A stretch of 38,709 nt of DNA, taken from assembly GCA_011390675.1 (NCBI GenBank), contig JAABRX010000015.1, forward strand, positions 1 to 38,709, read 5' to 3'. The notes beneath the pieces were generated by a model that was given only the letters and a program-made list of their open reading frames with translations, was not told the origin of the DNA and searched no databases. Origin of the DNA: Trueperaceae bacterium. Lineage in GTDB: Bacteria; Deinococcota; Deinococci; Deinococcales; Trueperaceae. How positions within the stretch are numbered: the stretch's first letter is position 1; each line of letters opens with the position of its first letter. Positions 15,670 to 24,863 of this stretch are shown here, in pieces. A program made the translations under genes and the position numbers.

Positions 15670-17232
15670 GTGGAGCGCTTCGATCCAAAGGTCCCATCGC
15701 CTGCGCCGCCACGGTCCGCCGTGCGCGGCGCGCTCGTGTTCATGGGCGGGACCCTCGGCTCGCGCGCCAGCGGCTTGCTGCGCGAGGTGCTGTTGGTCGC
15801 CCTCTTCCCCGTGCGCGCCTCCGACGCCTTCCGCATCGCTTGGGCGGTCCCCAACCTGTTCCGCGAACTGCTCGCCGAGGGGGCGCTGACGAACGCCTTC
15901 GTGCCGGTGGTGCAGCGCCTGCGCGGCGACGACCGCCGCGCCTTCGCCGGCGCCATGCTCGCCGCGCTCGCGCTCGCGAACGCGCTGCTGCTCGCGATCG
16001 CGCTCGTCGCGGCCCCCTGGATCGTCGACCTGCTGCTCGCCACCGATGCCAACGTCGACCGCGACCTGGCGGTGCACCTGCTGCGGCTCACCTTCCCGGT
16101 GCTCGGCGCGATCAGCATGGCGGCGCTGGCGATGGGGGTGCTGCAGGCCGAGGAGCGCTTCGCCGCCCCCGCGTGGGCGCCGGTGGCGCTCAACGCCGCG
16201 GCGATCGCGGCGATGCTCGCCTTCCCCGGCGCGCCGGCGGCGCTCGCCCTGGGCGTGGTCGCGGGCGGCGTGCTCCAGGCGTTGGTGCAGTGGCCCGCCA
16301 TGGCGCGCGCCGGTCTGCTGCCGCGTTGGCGCTGGTGGCACGCGGCCATGCCGGCGGCGTTGGCGCTGATGGGGCCCTTCGCCTTCACCACCGGTGCCCG
16401 CCAGGTGCTGAACGTGGTCGCGCAGCGGATGGTGTCGAACGAGGCGCTCTTCCCGGCCGGTGCGGTGACCGGGTACGCGCTCGCCTCGATGCTGTTCGCG
16501 CTGGCGCTGGGTTTGGGCGCCATCAGCCCGGCGGTCGCCTTCTACGCGCGCCTGGGGCGGTGCGCTGCGGACGGAGATGGCGACGGCTTCCGCGCCGCGC
16601 TCGAGGGGGGCGCGCGCTTCATCGCCACGCTGACCGTGCCGGCCGGGGTGGCGATGGCGCTCTTCGCCGAGCCGGCGGTGCGCGTGCTCTTCGAGTTCCT
16701 GCAGCCGGCGGCGGGGCAGGACCGCGCGATCGCCCTGGCCGTCGCGGCGCTGGCGCCGCTGGGCGCCGCGCTCACGGCCTCGGGCTGGGTGAACTACCTG
16801 CTGCGCCCCTTCTTCGTGCGCGGCCGAGTGCGCGCTCCGGTCGCGTTGGCCGTGGCCACGGCGGCGCTCACGGCCGTCCTGTTCGTCGTGCTCACCCCAC
16901 GCCTCGGCATCGCCGGGCTGTCGTGGGGTACCGCGATCGCGCAGGGTTCGCTCGCCGTCGTGCTCGTGGCGTGGCACGCGCGCGCCGAAGGCTGGTCGCC
17001 GGCGCCGCTGCTGAGCGACCTCGGGCGCGTCGCGATCGCCGCCGCGGCCGCCGGTGCGCTCGCGTGGGCGGTCACGGCGCCGCTCGCCGGCGGCGCCGAG
17101 GCGGGGTGGGTGCGCCATGCGCTCGTCCTCGTGCTCGGCGGCGCTACGCTCGGGATCGCGTACGCGGCCGTGGGCGTCGCGATCGGGGCGCGCGACGTGC
17201 GGGCCCTGACCGCGCGCCTGCGGCGGCGCTGA
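15670..17232 (+). CDS. murJ: Lipid II flippase MurJ
   Basis: A 520-residue polytopic membrane protein of the MOP superfamily that flips the peptidoglycan precursor lipid II outward. The family opening is clear: GTLGSRASGLLREVLLVALF (residues ~28-47), then FRIAWAVPNLFRELLAEGALTNAFVPVVQR (~55-84), with the conserved RELLAEGALTNAF core. About 14 hydrophobic segments follow, and the charged residues lie in the cytoplasmic loops. The start is GTG 15670, preceded by a TACGAT box; other in-frame starts lie far upstream, inside the ferredoxin gene. A GC-rich hairpin follows its stop. The neighbouring LysM lipoprotein also concerns the cell wall, though on its own transcript. Confidence 0.9.
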   Translation: MERFDPKVPSPAPPRSAVRGALVFMGGTLGSRASGLLREVLLVALFPVRASDAFRIAWAVPNLFRELLAEGALTNAFVPVVQRLRGDDRRAFAGAMLAALALANALLLAIALVAAPWIVDLLLATDANVDRDLAVHLLRLTFPVLGAISMAALAMGVLQAEERFAAPAWAPVALNAAAIAAMLAFPGAPAALALGVVAGGVLQALVQWPAMARAGLLPRWRWWHAAMPAALALMGPFAFTTGARQVLNVVAQRMVSNEALFPAGAVTGYALASMLFALALGLGAISPAVAFYARLGRCAADGDGDGFRAALEGGARFIATLTVPAGVAMALFAEPAVRVLFEFLQPAAGQDRAIALAVAALAPLGAALTASGWVNYLLRPFFVRGRVRAPVALAVATAALTAVLFVVLTPRLGIAGLSWGTAIAQGSLAVVLVAWHARAEGWSPAPLLSDLGRVAIAAAAAGALAWAVTAPLAGGAEAGWVRHALVLVLGGATLGIAYAAVGVAIGARDVRALTARLRRR

Positions 17233-17243
17233 GGTCGAGGCGC

Positions 17244-17266
17244 GCACGCCGCAATCGCCGGCGTGC
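17244..17266 (+). terminator. Hairpin after murJ
   Basis: Inverted repeat GCACGCCG (17244-17251), 7-nt loop, CGGCGTGC (17259-17266), between the murJ stop and the next start. There is no T-run; it may be a weak terminator or an mRNA stabiliser. Confidence 0.45.
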
Positions 17267-17283
17267 CCGCGGGAGGTGCATCC

Positions 17284-18384
17284 GTGAACGATCCCGTGCC
17301 GTCCGTCCGCCCGGCCATCGCCATCGTGGCGGTCGACCCGACGGCCCCCGACGAGGCCATGGTCGCCGGCTTCGCGGCCGTCCGCGAGTCGCTGCGCCGC
17401 GAGTCCGAGCCGCACGACGCACCGGCCACCGAGGAGGCGACGCGGCGGCGGCTCGCGGCGATCGCCCAGGTCCGCGAACTGGCCGTGGAGCTGGTGCTCG
17501 CGCGCATGGACGACGTCGTGGTCGGGTTCGGCGCGGCCCTCGCGCCGATCGCCGGCGACAACGTGCACCTGCTGCAGATCGACGTGGCCGTCGCGCCCGA
17601 GGCGCGGCGCCGCGGGGTCGGCCGGGCGCTCGTGGCCTGGTCGCTCGACGTCGCACGCCGGCGTGGACGGCGCCTGATCATCGGCTTCAGCCACGACACG
17701 GCGCCCGCCGGTGGGGCGTTCGCGCGCGCGCTGGGCGCGAGCGAAGGGCTGCGCTCTCGAATCAACGAGCTCGACCTGGTGCGCCACGGTGAGCACTTGT
17801 TCGGCGCCGATGGGCTCGTCGCCCGCTGGCTCGCCGACGGGCCGGTCCGGGCGCCCGGGTACGCGATCGAGTGGTTGCCGCACCCGCTGCCCGAGGAGAC
17901 CCTCGAGCCCTTCGCGGCCCTTCAGCGCAGCATGAACGACGCCCCGCGCGGAACGCTCGACGTCGAGGACCGCGTCTACACCGCCGATGCGCTGCGCGAT
18001 CTCGAAGCCGCCTCCGCCGCCCGCGGCGACGTGGCGTGGACCCTCGTCGCGCGCCGCCGCGACGACGGCGCGTACGCGGGGTTCACCGACCTCTACTGGA
18101 ACGCCGACAACCCGCGCGTCGCGCAGCAGGGCGACACCGCCGTCGCGCCCGAACACCGCGGTCACGCCCTCGGCAAGTGGCTCAAGGCGCTCATGCTCGA
18201 GCGGCTGCATCGCGAGCGCCCGGACGTGCGCGTGGTGCGGACCGGGAACGCCGACACGAACGCGGCGATGCTCGCGATCAACGAGGCGCTCGGGTTCGCG
18301 GTCGCGCGCGAGGGGATCGTGTGGCAGGTGGCGACCGACGAGCTGGCGCGGCGCCTCGAAGGCCAGGCCCCCCGTGATGCTTGA
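17284..18384 (+). CDS. Tandem GNAT-family N-acetyltransferase
   Basis: A 366-residue protein with two GNAT domains in one chain. The first acetyl-CoA loop is DVAVAPEARRRGVGRALVAW (residues ~100-119); the second is TAVAPEHRGHALGKWLKALM (~282-301), followed by VVRTGNADTNAAMLAINEALGFA, the usual asparagine-rich beta5/alpha4 region. In both, the Q/R-x-x-G-x-A/G pyrophosphate-binding pattern is largely kept, although the second loop has H-A-L-G where R-G-x-G is usual. This two-lobed layout resembles mycothiol synthase-type and aminoglycoside-type double GNATs. The substrate is unknown. The start is GTG 17284 with a gggaggtg ribosome-binding site. It stands alone between murJ and the lipoprotein gene. 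Confidence 0.82.
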   Translation: MNDPVPSVRPAIAIVAVDPTAPDEAMVAGFAAVRESLRRESEPHDAPATEEATRRRLAAIAQVRELAVELVLARMDDVVVGFGAALAPIAGDNVHLLQIDVAVAPEARRRGVGRALVAWSLDVARRRGRRLIIGFSHDTAPAGGAFARALGASEGLRSRINELDLVRHGEHLFGADGLVARWLADGPVRAPGYAIEWLPHPLPEETLEPFAALQRSMNDAPRGTLDVEDRVYTADALRDLEAASAARGDVAWTLVARRRDDGAYAGFTDLYWNADNPRVAQQGDTAVAPEHRGHALGKWLKALMLERLHRERPDVRVVRTGNADTNAAMLAINEALGFAVAREGIVWQVATDELARRLEGQAPRDA

Positions 18385-18441
18385 CGATCGCTGCCCGTGC
18401 AGACGGTCGCCCTGATGGGCGCCGGCGAAGCGTACGAAGGC

Positions 18442-18531
18442 TTGACGTTTTCCGGGTACGGTGCAGTACCGACCTCGGCCGACCCTTCGCGGTGTCGGGT
18501 GCAGGTGCGCCGTACGCCTCGTTCGGCGTAC
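18442..18531 (+). promoter_or_regulatory. Candidate promoter/operator region of the LysM lipoprotein gene
   Basis: A TTGACG (18442-18447) with weak downstream -10 candidates, then an inverted repeat GTACGCC (18512-18518), 6-nt loop, GGCGTAC (18525-18531). A second imperfect dyad built on GGTAC/GTACC lies near 18456-18470. These could be promoter and operator elements; the exact -10 is unclear. Confidence 0.35.
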
Positions 18532-18593
18532 CCTAGACGGGTCCGTCCGAACCGTCCGTGCCGATCGGTCCCTCGCTCCTGAAGGGAGACGAT

Positions 18594-21272
18594 ATGTTCC
18601 GAACGTTCCGAAACCGCCCATCGCGTGGAGCCCTATTCTTCATCGCCGCGCTCGCAGTGCTGCTCGTCGCCGCGTGCGGCCCGAGCCAAGTCGAGCAGGA
18701 TCTCACCGCCGAGAACGAACGCCTGACGGCCCGCGTCGCCGAACTGGACGCGACCGTCGAGCGCTTGGAGTCCGAATCGACCGCCGGGGCGGAGTCCCTG
18801 TCGACCGCCGAGGCCGAGATCGCGGCGGCCGCGGAGGCGTTGACGGCGGCCGAGTCCCAGGTCGAGACCACTCAGGCCGCCCTGGAGGCGGCCGAGGCCG
18901 AGATCGCCACCACTCAGGCTGCGTTGGCCGCGGCTGAGGCCGAGGTCGAGTCCACGGAGTCTGCTTTGGCCGAGGTCGAGGCCGAAGCCATGGCCACCTC
19001 GGAGGCGTTGAGCGAGGCCGAGGCCGAGCGCGCATCGCTGCAGGAGCAGCTCGCGCAGCGCGATACCGAGCTCGAGGCCGCCATCCAAGCACGCGATGCC
19101 GCGCGAACCGAGGTCGATCAGGCCGTGGTCGGGCGCAACGCCGTCCGCGGTGTGCTCGACGCCGCGGTCACCCAGATCGAAGGGCTGAACGCCGAGCGCG
19201 ACGCCGTAGCGGCCGAGTTGGCGGAGGCCGCCGAGCGCGTCGAGGCGCTCGAAGCCCAGCTCACCGCAGCGAACGAGGCCCAGGAATCTGCCGAGCAAGC
19301 GCGCGAGGCCGCCGTGGCCGAGCGTGATGCGGCCGTCGCGGATCGCGATGCCGCCGTCTCCGAGCGCGACGCTGCCGTGGCCGAGCGCGATGCGGCCGGT
19401 TCCGAGCGCGACGCTGCGGTTTCCGAGCGTGATGCGGCCGTGGCCGAGCGCGACGCTGCGGTGTCCGAGCGTGATGCGGCCGTGGCCGAGCGCGACGCTG
19501 CCGTCGCGGATCTCGACGCCGCCGTTTCCGAGCGTGATGCAGCCGTGGCCGAGCGTGATGCCGTCGTCGGTGAGCGCGATGCGGCCGTCGCCGAGCGTGA
19601 GACCGCCGTCGCCGATCTCGACACGGCCGTTTCCGAGCGCGACGCGGCCGTTGCCGCGCGTGAGACCGCGGTCGCCGAGCGCGCCGCCGCCGTGGCCGAT
19701 CTCGAAGCCGCCGTCGCCGAGCGCGATGCCGCGGTCGCCGACCTGGACGCCGCCGTCGCCGAGCGCGACGCTGCGGTTGCCGACTTGGAAGCCGCCGCGT
19801 CCGAACGCGACGCTGCGGTCGCTGACCTGGACGCCGCCGTGGCCGAGCGCGACGCTGCGGTTGCCGAGGTCGCGGACCTGAACGCTGCGCGCGAGAACCT
19901 CGCGGCCGAAGCGACGGCGGCGAACGAACGCACCGCCGAACTCGAGGCCCAGCTCGCCGCTGCCCTCGAGGCTCGGGCGGTCGCAGCTGCGGCCCAGGAC
20001 GCTACCTCTGCACGCGTGGCGTCGCTCGAAGAGGAACTCGTGGCCAAGGACGCCGCGCTCGCGGACGCCGAAGCCCGCTTGCAGACGCTGGACGGCGAAG
20101 TGGACGCGGCGACGACCACGATCGACGCGCTGCGCGCCGAGGTCCAGACCGCGGAAGCGGCCCTGGCGTCCGCGCGGACCGAAGCTGCCGAGGCGGAAGC
20201 GGCCGCCGCCGAGCGTCTGGCTGCCGTCGAGGCCGACCTGGCGTCCGTGCGCGCCGCGCAAGCAGAAGCTGAAGCGGCCGCGACGTCGCTCGAAGGCGAC
20301 CTCACGGCCCTCCGCACCGAGCTCGATGCCGCCAGCACTCGTGAGCAGGACCTCACGAACCAGATCGCGAACGCCGAGACGACCCTCGACGCCCTGCGCT
20401 CGGAGATCGATGCGCGTTCCTCCGAGTTGACCGAAGCCCGGGCTGCCGCGGAAGCGTCGACGACCGAGCTCGAAACCGCGACGGAAGCTTGGACGGAAGA
20501 GCGCGCCACCCTCACCGCGGATCTCGAAGCGGCGACGGCGGAGCGCGACGCCCTGGTCGCGGAGCGCGACGCCTTGGCTGCAGAGCGCAGCGGCTTGACC
20601 GAAGAGGTCGAAGCCCTCACCTCCGAAGTGGCTGAGACCGCCTCGGCGCGCGACGCCCTTGCGGCGGACCTCGCGGCGCTTCAAAGCGAGCGCGACGCGC
20701 TTGCCACGGACCTGGCGACGCTGCAGACCGAGCGCGACGCCCTGACGACCGACGTGGGTGCGCTGCGTACGGAACGCGATGCCCTGGCGACGGACCTTTC
20801 TTCGCTGGAGACGGAACGCGACGCGCTCGTTGCGGACGTCGCGGCCCTCGTCGTCGAGCGCGAAGCTCTGACGGAGCGCCTCTCGGTCGCGGAAGCGCGC
20901 GGAGAGCGGACGGCCGCGCAGCTCGAGACCACGGCCGACGCGCTCGGCGACGCGCAGGCGCGGGCGACGACCCTGACCGACGAGCTCGGCGTGTTGCTCG
21001 ACGAGCAAGAAGGGTTGCAAGAGACGACGCAGGCCCAGCGCGACACCTTGCAGTCGGTGCGTCAGGAGCTCGAGACCACCCAGAACGAGATCGCTCGCTT
21101 GACCGGCGCGCGCGGGATCTACACGGTTCAGCCCGGCGACTCGCTGTCGTCGATCGCGACGTTCTTCTACCGCAACGGCAACCGCTGGCCCGACATCCTC
21201 GAGGCCAACGCCAACCTGATCGACGCGCCCGACCTGATCTTCTCCGGGATGGTGCTGATCGTCCCCGAGTGA
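18594..21272 (+). CDS. Very long coiled-coil lipoprotein with a C-terminal LysM domain
   Basis: An 892-residue envelope protein. The N-terminus is a lipoprotein signal peptide (RNRPSRGALFFIAALAVLLVAAC) with the lipid-modified cysteine at C28. Residues ~35-835 are almost entirely Ala/Glu/Arg/Asp helix with no proline break, a predicted continuous coiled coil. Residues 239-420 are 26 near-identical heptads of the form AAVAERD/AAVADLD/AAVSERD. Residues 840-892 are a LysM domain (YTVQPGDSLSSIATFFY...MVLIVPE) that binds peptidoglycan glycan. Family knowledge and layout suggest a membrane-to-wall tether or spacer. The start is ATG 18594 with a gaaggga site. It is monocistronic, followed by an 11-bp hairpin. 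The first half of the coil has shorter motifs (AAEAEIATTQAAL) and the last third less regular ones, as if the heptads grew by duplication. Confidence 0.88.
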   Translation: MFRTFRNRPSRGALFFIAALAVLLVAACGPSQVEQDLTAENERLTARVAELDATVERLESESTAGAESLSTAEAEIAAAAEALTAAESQVETTQAALEAAEAEIATTQAALAAAEAEVESTESALAEVEAEAMATSEALSEAEAERASLQEQLAQRDTELEAAIQARDAARTEVDQAVVGRNAVRGVLDAAVTQIEGLNAERDAVAAELAEAAERVEALEAQLTAANEAQESAEQAREAAVAERDAAVADRDAAVSERDAAVAERDAAGSERDAAVSERDAAVAERDAAVSERDAAVAERDAAVADLDAAVSERDAAVAERDAVVGERDAAVAERETAVADLDTAVSERDAAVAARETAVAERAAAVADLEAAVAERDAAVADLDAAVAERDAAVADLEAAASERDAAVADLDAAVAERDAAVAEVADLNAARENLAAEATAANERTAELEAQLAAALEARAVAAAAQDATSARVASLEEELVAKDAALADAEARLQTLDGEVDAATTTIDALRAEVQTAEAALASARTEAAEAEAAAAERLAAVEADLASVRAAQAEAEAAATSLEGDLTALRTELDAASTREQDLTNQIANAETTLDALRSEIDARSSELTEARAAAEASTTELETATEAWTEERATLTADLEAATAERDALVAERDALAAERSGLTEEVEALTSEVAETASARDALAADLAALQSERDALATDLATLQTERDALTTDVGALRTERDALATDLSSLETERDALVADVAALVVEREALTERLSVAEARGERTAAQLETTADALGDAQARATTLTDELGVLLDEQEGLQETTQAQRDTLQSVRQELETTQNEIARLTGARGIYTVQPGDSLSSIATFFYRNGNRWPDILEANANLIDAPDLIFSGMVLIVPE
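19308..19853 (+). repeat. 26 tandem 21-bp units (heptad-coding) in the coiled-coil lipoprotein gene
   Basis: Consecutive 21-nt units, each coding for seven residues of the type A-A-V-(A/S)-(E/D)-(R/L)-(D/E), with synonymous drift between units (gcgac/gcgat, gccgtg/gccgtc/gcggtt). It is in frame throughout and should be prone to copy-number change. Confidence 0.9.
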
Positions 21273-21278
21273 GGGATC

Positions 21279-21304
21279 GCGGGCGGCCCGAACGGGCCGC
21301 CCGC
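21279..21304. terminator. Bidirectional hairpin terminator between convergent genes
   Basis: Perfect 11-bp stem GCGGGCGGCCC (21279-21289), GAAC loop, GGGCCGCCCGC (21294-21304). It begins 7 nt after the lipoprotein stop and ends 5 nt before the stop of the convergent gene at 21309, so it can serve both strands. No T-run is present on either side. Confidence 0.75.
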
Positions 21305-21308
21305 CCAT

Positions 21309-21710
21309 TCACCGCAATGCGTCCGCCAGGGCCGTGAGAAGCGCTTCCTTGCGCTCGTACCCCGGGCGCAGGAACACGAACGCCCCTACCGACCAGTCCT
21401 GGACGGCGGCGATCTCTTGGCCGTCGTCCTCGAGTTTGAGGTGGGGATACGCGCCGTACTCGACGTAGCAACCGAAGTCGACGGCGACGCGCTCGAGGCG
21501 CGCGCAGCGGGCCTCGTCGAAGCGCACGGCGAACGGTAGCGCGAAGGCGGGTTTGCCGCACGAGCCGCCAAGACCGACCATCGGCAGGCCGGCGAGCTTG
21601 GGCGCGGACTCCTTGGTAGCCGAGCGCGCCAGGAAGGCGGCGCGGTCGCGCACCTGGTCGCGTGGGGCGCGCAGGCCGGCGACGTAGGCGCCGAGCGAGG
21701 GTGCGTCCAT
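21309..21710 (-). CDS. Conserved-looking protein of unknown function, last gene of the copZ-csoR-copA operon
   Basis: A 133-residue protein without a signal peptide or membrane segment, so probably cytosolic. It contains three cysteines (C51 in GGSCGK, C69 in DEARCARL, C81 in DFGCYVEYG), a glycine-rich loop (MVGLGGSCG, 44-52), and mixed alpha/beta character with a helical C-terminus. I do not recognise the family. Translation starts at ATG 21710, which shares its first base with the stop of the DUF305 gene (TGATG), so it is coupled to the copper operon. Co-transcription with copA and the cysteines make a role in copper handling possible, but this is inference only. Confidence 0.75.
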   Translation of the reverse strand: MDAPSLGAYVAGLRAPRDQVRDRAAFLARSATKESAPKLAGLPMVGLGGSCGKPAFALPFAVRFDEARCARLERVAVDFGCYVEYGAYPHLKLEDDGQEIAAVQDWSVGAFVFLRPGYERKEALLTALADALR

Positions 21711-22315
21711 CAGTGGTCTCCTCCGGTGGGGTGGGGAGCCGCGCCCCACACCGCGATCCAACCGCGCAGGGTGCCGATCTCCTCGGTCTGCACGCGGATC
21801 ACGTCGCGCGCGAGGTCCGCGACCTCGGGGCGCACGCCGTCGAGCGCGAGCACCGCTTCGGCCATCCCGATCGCCATCGCGTGGTGGTGGATCATGTCGG
21901 ACGCGAAGGTGCGGTCGACCATGTCGGGATCGAGGCCGTCGAGCGACTGCATCATCGGGACGTACGCGGGGGACGTCGCCGTGGGGTACCACGCGGCGCG
22001 CCAGGCCTCGAGCTCCGCGATCTCGTCGGCCTGGCTGGCGATGATCGCCTCCGCGAGCGCCCGCACCTCGGCGCGCTCGCCGCGTTCCAGCACGACCCGC
22101 GCCACGTCCACGGCCTCCTGGTGGTGGGGGATCATGCCGATCACGAAGTCGGACTCGCTCGACACCTGAACGTGGGCCGCCATCGGATCGACTTGGGCCG
22201 CCCCCCGTCCGGGAAGGTCGATGGCGATGCTCGTGGCGACGAGCGCGGTGGCGACCGCCGCCGCCAGCAGGCTGCGACCGACCAGGTCCTTGAAGATGGA
22301 TGGTGCGCTCGTCAC
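21710..22315 (-). CDS. DUF305 protein in the copper operon
   Basis: A 201-residue protein with one N-terminal hydrophobic segment (residues ~14-33), a membrane anchor or uncleaved signal, and an extracytoplasmic DUF305 domain. The domain has two ferritin-like half-repeats, each with the family's His/Met signature: [12 protein letters not shown] (61-72) and [12 protein letters not shown] (141-152). DUF305 proteins are often encoded beside copper and silver resistance genes and are thought to bind metal through these residues. The start is GTG 22315, overlapping the copA stop (GTGA). Its stop overlaps the next ATG. The likely role is to receive copper exported by CopA. It is a shorter, Met-poor paralogue of the DUF305 fusion at 30.6 kb. 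Confidence 0.88.
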   Translation of the reverse strand: MTSAPSIFKDLVGRSLLAAAVATALVATSIAIDLPGRGAAQVDPMAAHVQVSSESDFVIGMIPHHQEAVDVARVVLERGERAEVRALAEAIIASQADEIAELEAWRAAWYPTATSPAYVPMMQSLDGLDPDMVDRTFASDMIHHHAMAIGMAEAVLALDGVRPEVADLARDVIRVQTEEIGTLRGWIAVWGAAPHPTGGDH

Positions 22316-24849
22316 CGCGCCACCGCCAGCCGCGGCCGCTTCGCTTCCGGCGCGCGCCCGACGTCGGCCGCCATCGGCGGCGCGAAGCGCCGCAGCCGCA
22401 GCGCGTTGCTGAGCACGAACACGCTCGAGAGCCCCATCGCGCCCGCGGCCACCATGGGCGAGAGCAGCACGCCGAGGCTGGGGTAGAGCACGCCCGCGGC
22501 TACCGGGATGAGCACCGTGTTGTACGCGAAGGCCCAGAAGAGGTTCTGGCGGATGTTCGTCAGCGTCGCCTTGGAGAGCGCGATCGCGTTGGGGACGTTG
22601 CGCAGGTCGCCCGACATCAGCACCACGTCGGCGGATTCGATCGCCACGTCGGTCCCGGTGCCGATCGCCAACCCGACGTCGGCCTGCGCGAGCGCCGGCG
22701 CGTCGTTGATGCCGTCCCCGACGAAGGCGACCGTGCGACCGTCGGCTTGCAGCGCCTTGACCGCAGCCGCCTTGCCGTCGGGCAGCACCTCGGCGAGCAC
22801 GGTGTCGATGCCGAGCCGAGCCGCGATCGCGTTCGCGGTGCGGGCGTCGTCGCCGGTGACCATCGCGACGGTCCGACCGAGCGCGTGCAGCGCGCGGATC
22901 GCGTCCGGGGTGGAGGGCTTGATCGGGTCCTCGACCGCCACCACGGCAGCGGCGACGCCGTCGACCGCGACGTACATGGCGGTCTTGCCGTCGTCGGCGA
23001 GGCGCGCGGCGTCCGCCGTGAGCGAGCCCGCGTCGATGCCGAGGCGCTCCAGGTAGCGGCCGGCGCCCACGTGCACGGTGCGGCCGTCGACCACGCCGGT
23101 CACGCCGTAGCCAGGCACCGCGTCGAAGCCGGTGGCGGTCGCCACCGCGAGCCCGCGGCCGCGCGCGCCGGCGACGATCGCGCCGGCGACGGGGTGCTCG
23201 GAGCTCGCTTCGACCGCGGCGGCGAGCGCGAGCGCCGCGTCGGCGTCGGCGCCGGGCGCGCCGACCAGGTCGGTCAGCTCGGGGCGCCCCTTGGTGAGGG
23301 TGCCGGTCTTGTCGAGCGCGATCACGTCGGCCTGGCCGACGCTCTGCAGGGCGACGCCGTTCCGGAACAGCACGCCCATCTCGGCCGCCTTGCCGGTGCC
23401 GACCATGATCGACGTGGGGGTGGCGAGGCCCATGGCGCAGGGGCAGGCGATGATCAGCACCGCCACGGTGTTCACGAGCGCGAAGGTGAGCGCCGGCTCG
23501 GGGCCGAACGCCATCCACACGCCGAAGGTCACGGCGGCGACCGCGAGCACCGCGGGCACGAACCACTGCACGACGCGGTCGACGAGCGCCTGGATGGGGA
23601 GCTTGGAGCCCTGCGCGGCCTCGACCATCGCGACGATCTGCGCGAGCACGGTGTCGGCGCCCACCGCGCGCGCCTCGAAGCGCAGCGCGCCGGTGCCGTT
23701 GATGGTGCCGCCGGTGACCGCGTCGCCGGATGCCTTCGCGACCGGGACCGGTTCGCCGGTGATCATCGACTCGTCCACGTACGAGCTGCCCGCGACGACC
23801 ACGCCGTCGACGGGCAGTCGCTCGCCGGGGCGCACGGCCACTACGTCGCCGCGGCGCACCGCGCCGACGTCGACCTCGAGCTCGACGCCGTCGCGCTCGA
23901 CCCGCGCCGTGCGCGGTTGCAGCTTCATCAGCGAGCGGATCGCGTCGCCGGTGCGCCCCTTGGCGCCCGCCTCGAACCAGCGTCCGAGCAGGATCAGCGT
24001 GACGATCACCGCCGACGCCTCGTAGTAGACGTGCACCGTCCCCGCCGGCAGCGCCCAAGGCACGAACGTCGCCACCACGGAGTAGCCGTACGCGGCGCTG
24101 GTGCCGATCATCACGAGCGAGTTCATGTCCGGCGAGCGGCGCCGCAGCGCGGGCCACCCCTTCGCGTAGAAGCGCGCGCCCGGGCCGAACTGCACCGCGG
24201 TGGCGAGCACGAACATCACGTAGTAGATGGTCTGCATGGGCACGAGGCCGTGCAGCCAGGCGCCGAACGGGGCGACGAGCATCGCGCCCATCTCGATCAC
24301 GAAGATCGGGATCGTGAGCCCGGCCGCCAGCAGCAGTGCGCGCGTCAGCGACGTGTACTCGGCGGCGCGGCGCTCGCGCTCCGCGTCCGTGCGCGACTGC
24401 GCGCCGGCCTCTTCGAGGACGTCGTAGCCCGCGTCGCGGACGGCGTCGATCAGCCGCTCCCGTGGCGCCACGTCGGGCAGGTAGCGCAGCGTGGCGCGCT
24501 CGGTCGCGAGGTTGACGCTCGCCGCCAGCACGCCGTCCACCTTGCCGAGCGCCCGCTCGACGCGCGCGCTGCACGCGGCGCAGGTCATGCCGGTGACGCT
24601 CAGTTCGGCCTCGGCGACCACCGGCTCGTACCCGGCCTCCTCGATCGCGGCGAGCACCTGCACGGGCGAGAGCGCGGCGGGGTCGAAGCGCACCGTCGCC
24701 TGCTCGGTCGCCAGGTTGACGTTCGCCTCGGCGACGCCGCCGAGCTTGCCGAGGGCGCGCTCGACGCGCGCGCTGCAGCTGGCGCAGGTCATGCCGGCGA
24801 CGCCGACGCGGAGCGTGGTGTCCTGGGTCGGGACGGGGGTGGGGTCCAT
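22312..24849 (-). CDS. copA: P1B-1 copper-exporting ATPase CopA
   Basis: An 845-residue Cu+ export ATPase. Two N-terminal heavy-metal-binding domains carry MTCASC (20-25) and MTCAAC (88-93). The membrane metal site is CPC (469-471) in [32 protein letters not shown], the P1B-1 signature. Other motifs are TGEP (364-367) in the actuator domain, DKTGT with D513, a SSEHPVAG nucleotide-domain loop, [10 protein letters not shown], and MxxSS near the end ([15 protein letters not shown]). All are intact and the length is typical. It is the third gene of copZ-csoR-copA-DUF305-unknown, 14 nt after csoR and overlapping the DUF305 gene by 4 bp. CsoR should repress it when copper is low. Confidence 0.96.
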   Translation of the reverse strand: MDPTPVPTQDTTLRVGVAGMTCASCSARVERALGKLGGVAEANVNLATEQATVRFDPAALSPVQVLAAIEEAGYEPVVAEAELSVTGMTCAACSARVERALGKVDGVLAASVNLATERATLRYLPDVAPRERLIDAVRDAGYDVLEEAGAQSRTDAERERRAAEYTSLTRALLLAAGLTIPIFVIEMGAMLVAPFGAWLHGLVPMQTIYYVMFVLATAVQFGPGARFYAKGWPALRRRSPDMNSLVMIGTSAAYGYSVVATFVPWALPAGTVHVYYEASAVIVTLILLGRWFEAGAKGRTGDAIRSLMKLQPRTARVERDGVELEVDVGAVRRGDVVAVRPGERLPVDGVVVAGSSYVDESMITGEPVPVAKASGDAVTGGTINGTGALRFEARAVGADTVLAQIVAMVEAAQGSKLPIQALVDRVVQWFVPAVLAVAAVTFGVWMAFGPEPALTFALVNTVAVLIIACPCAMGLATPTSIMVGTGKAAEMGVLFRNGVALQSVGQADVIALDKTGTLTKGRPELTDLVGAPGADADAALALAAAVEASSEHPVAGAIVAGARGRGLAVATATGFDAVPGYGVTGVVDGRTVHVGAGRYLERLGIDAGSLTADAARLADDGKTAMYVAVDGVAAAVVAVEDPIKPSTPDAIRALHALGRTVAMVTGDDARTANAIAARLGIDTVLAEVLPDGKAAAVKALQADGRTVAFVGDGINDAPALAQADVGLAIGTGTDVAIESADVVLMSGDLRNVPNAIALSKATLTNIRQNLFWAFAYNTVLIPVAAGVLYPSLGVLLSPMVAAGAMGLSSVFVLSNALRLRRFAPPMAADVGRAPEAKRPRLAVAR

Positions 24850-24863
24850 GGGTTCCTCGGTCC

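Noticed and set aside
15469-18621. Very long open frame (over 1000 codons) on the minus strand across the ferredoxin, murJ and acetyltransferase genes
   Set aside because: Composition is Arg/Ala/Gly-rich without any motif, and it mirrors well-supported genes on the plus strand. In GC-rich DNA the antisense frame is open by chance.
19308-19853. Repeats considered as a possible CRISPR or satellite array
   Set aside because: Units are 21 nt, contiguous, without spacers, and keep a protein reading frame.
21279-21304. Hairpin considered as a recombination site
   Set aside because: Its position midway between two convergent stops is fully explained by a terminator; there are no flanking repeats or integrase gene.
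18633-21308. Long minus-strand frame (891 codons) opposite the coiled-coil lipoprotein gene
   Set aside because: It is the antisense reading of the repeated heptad codons and carries no domain; the plus strand has the signal peptide, lipobox and LysM domain.
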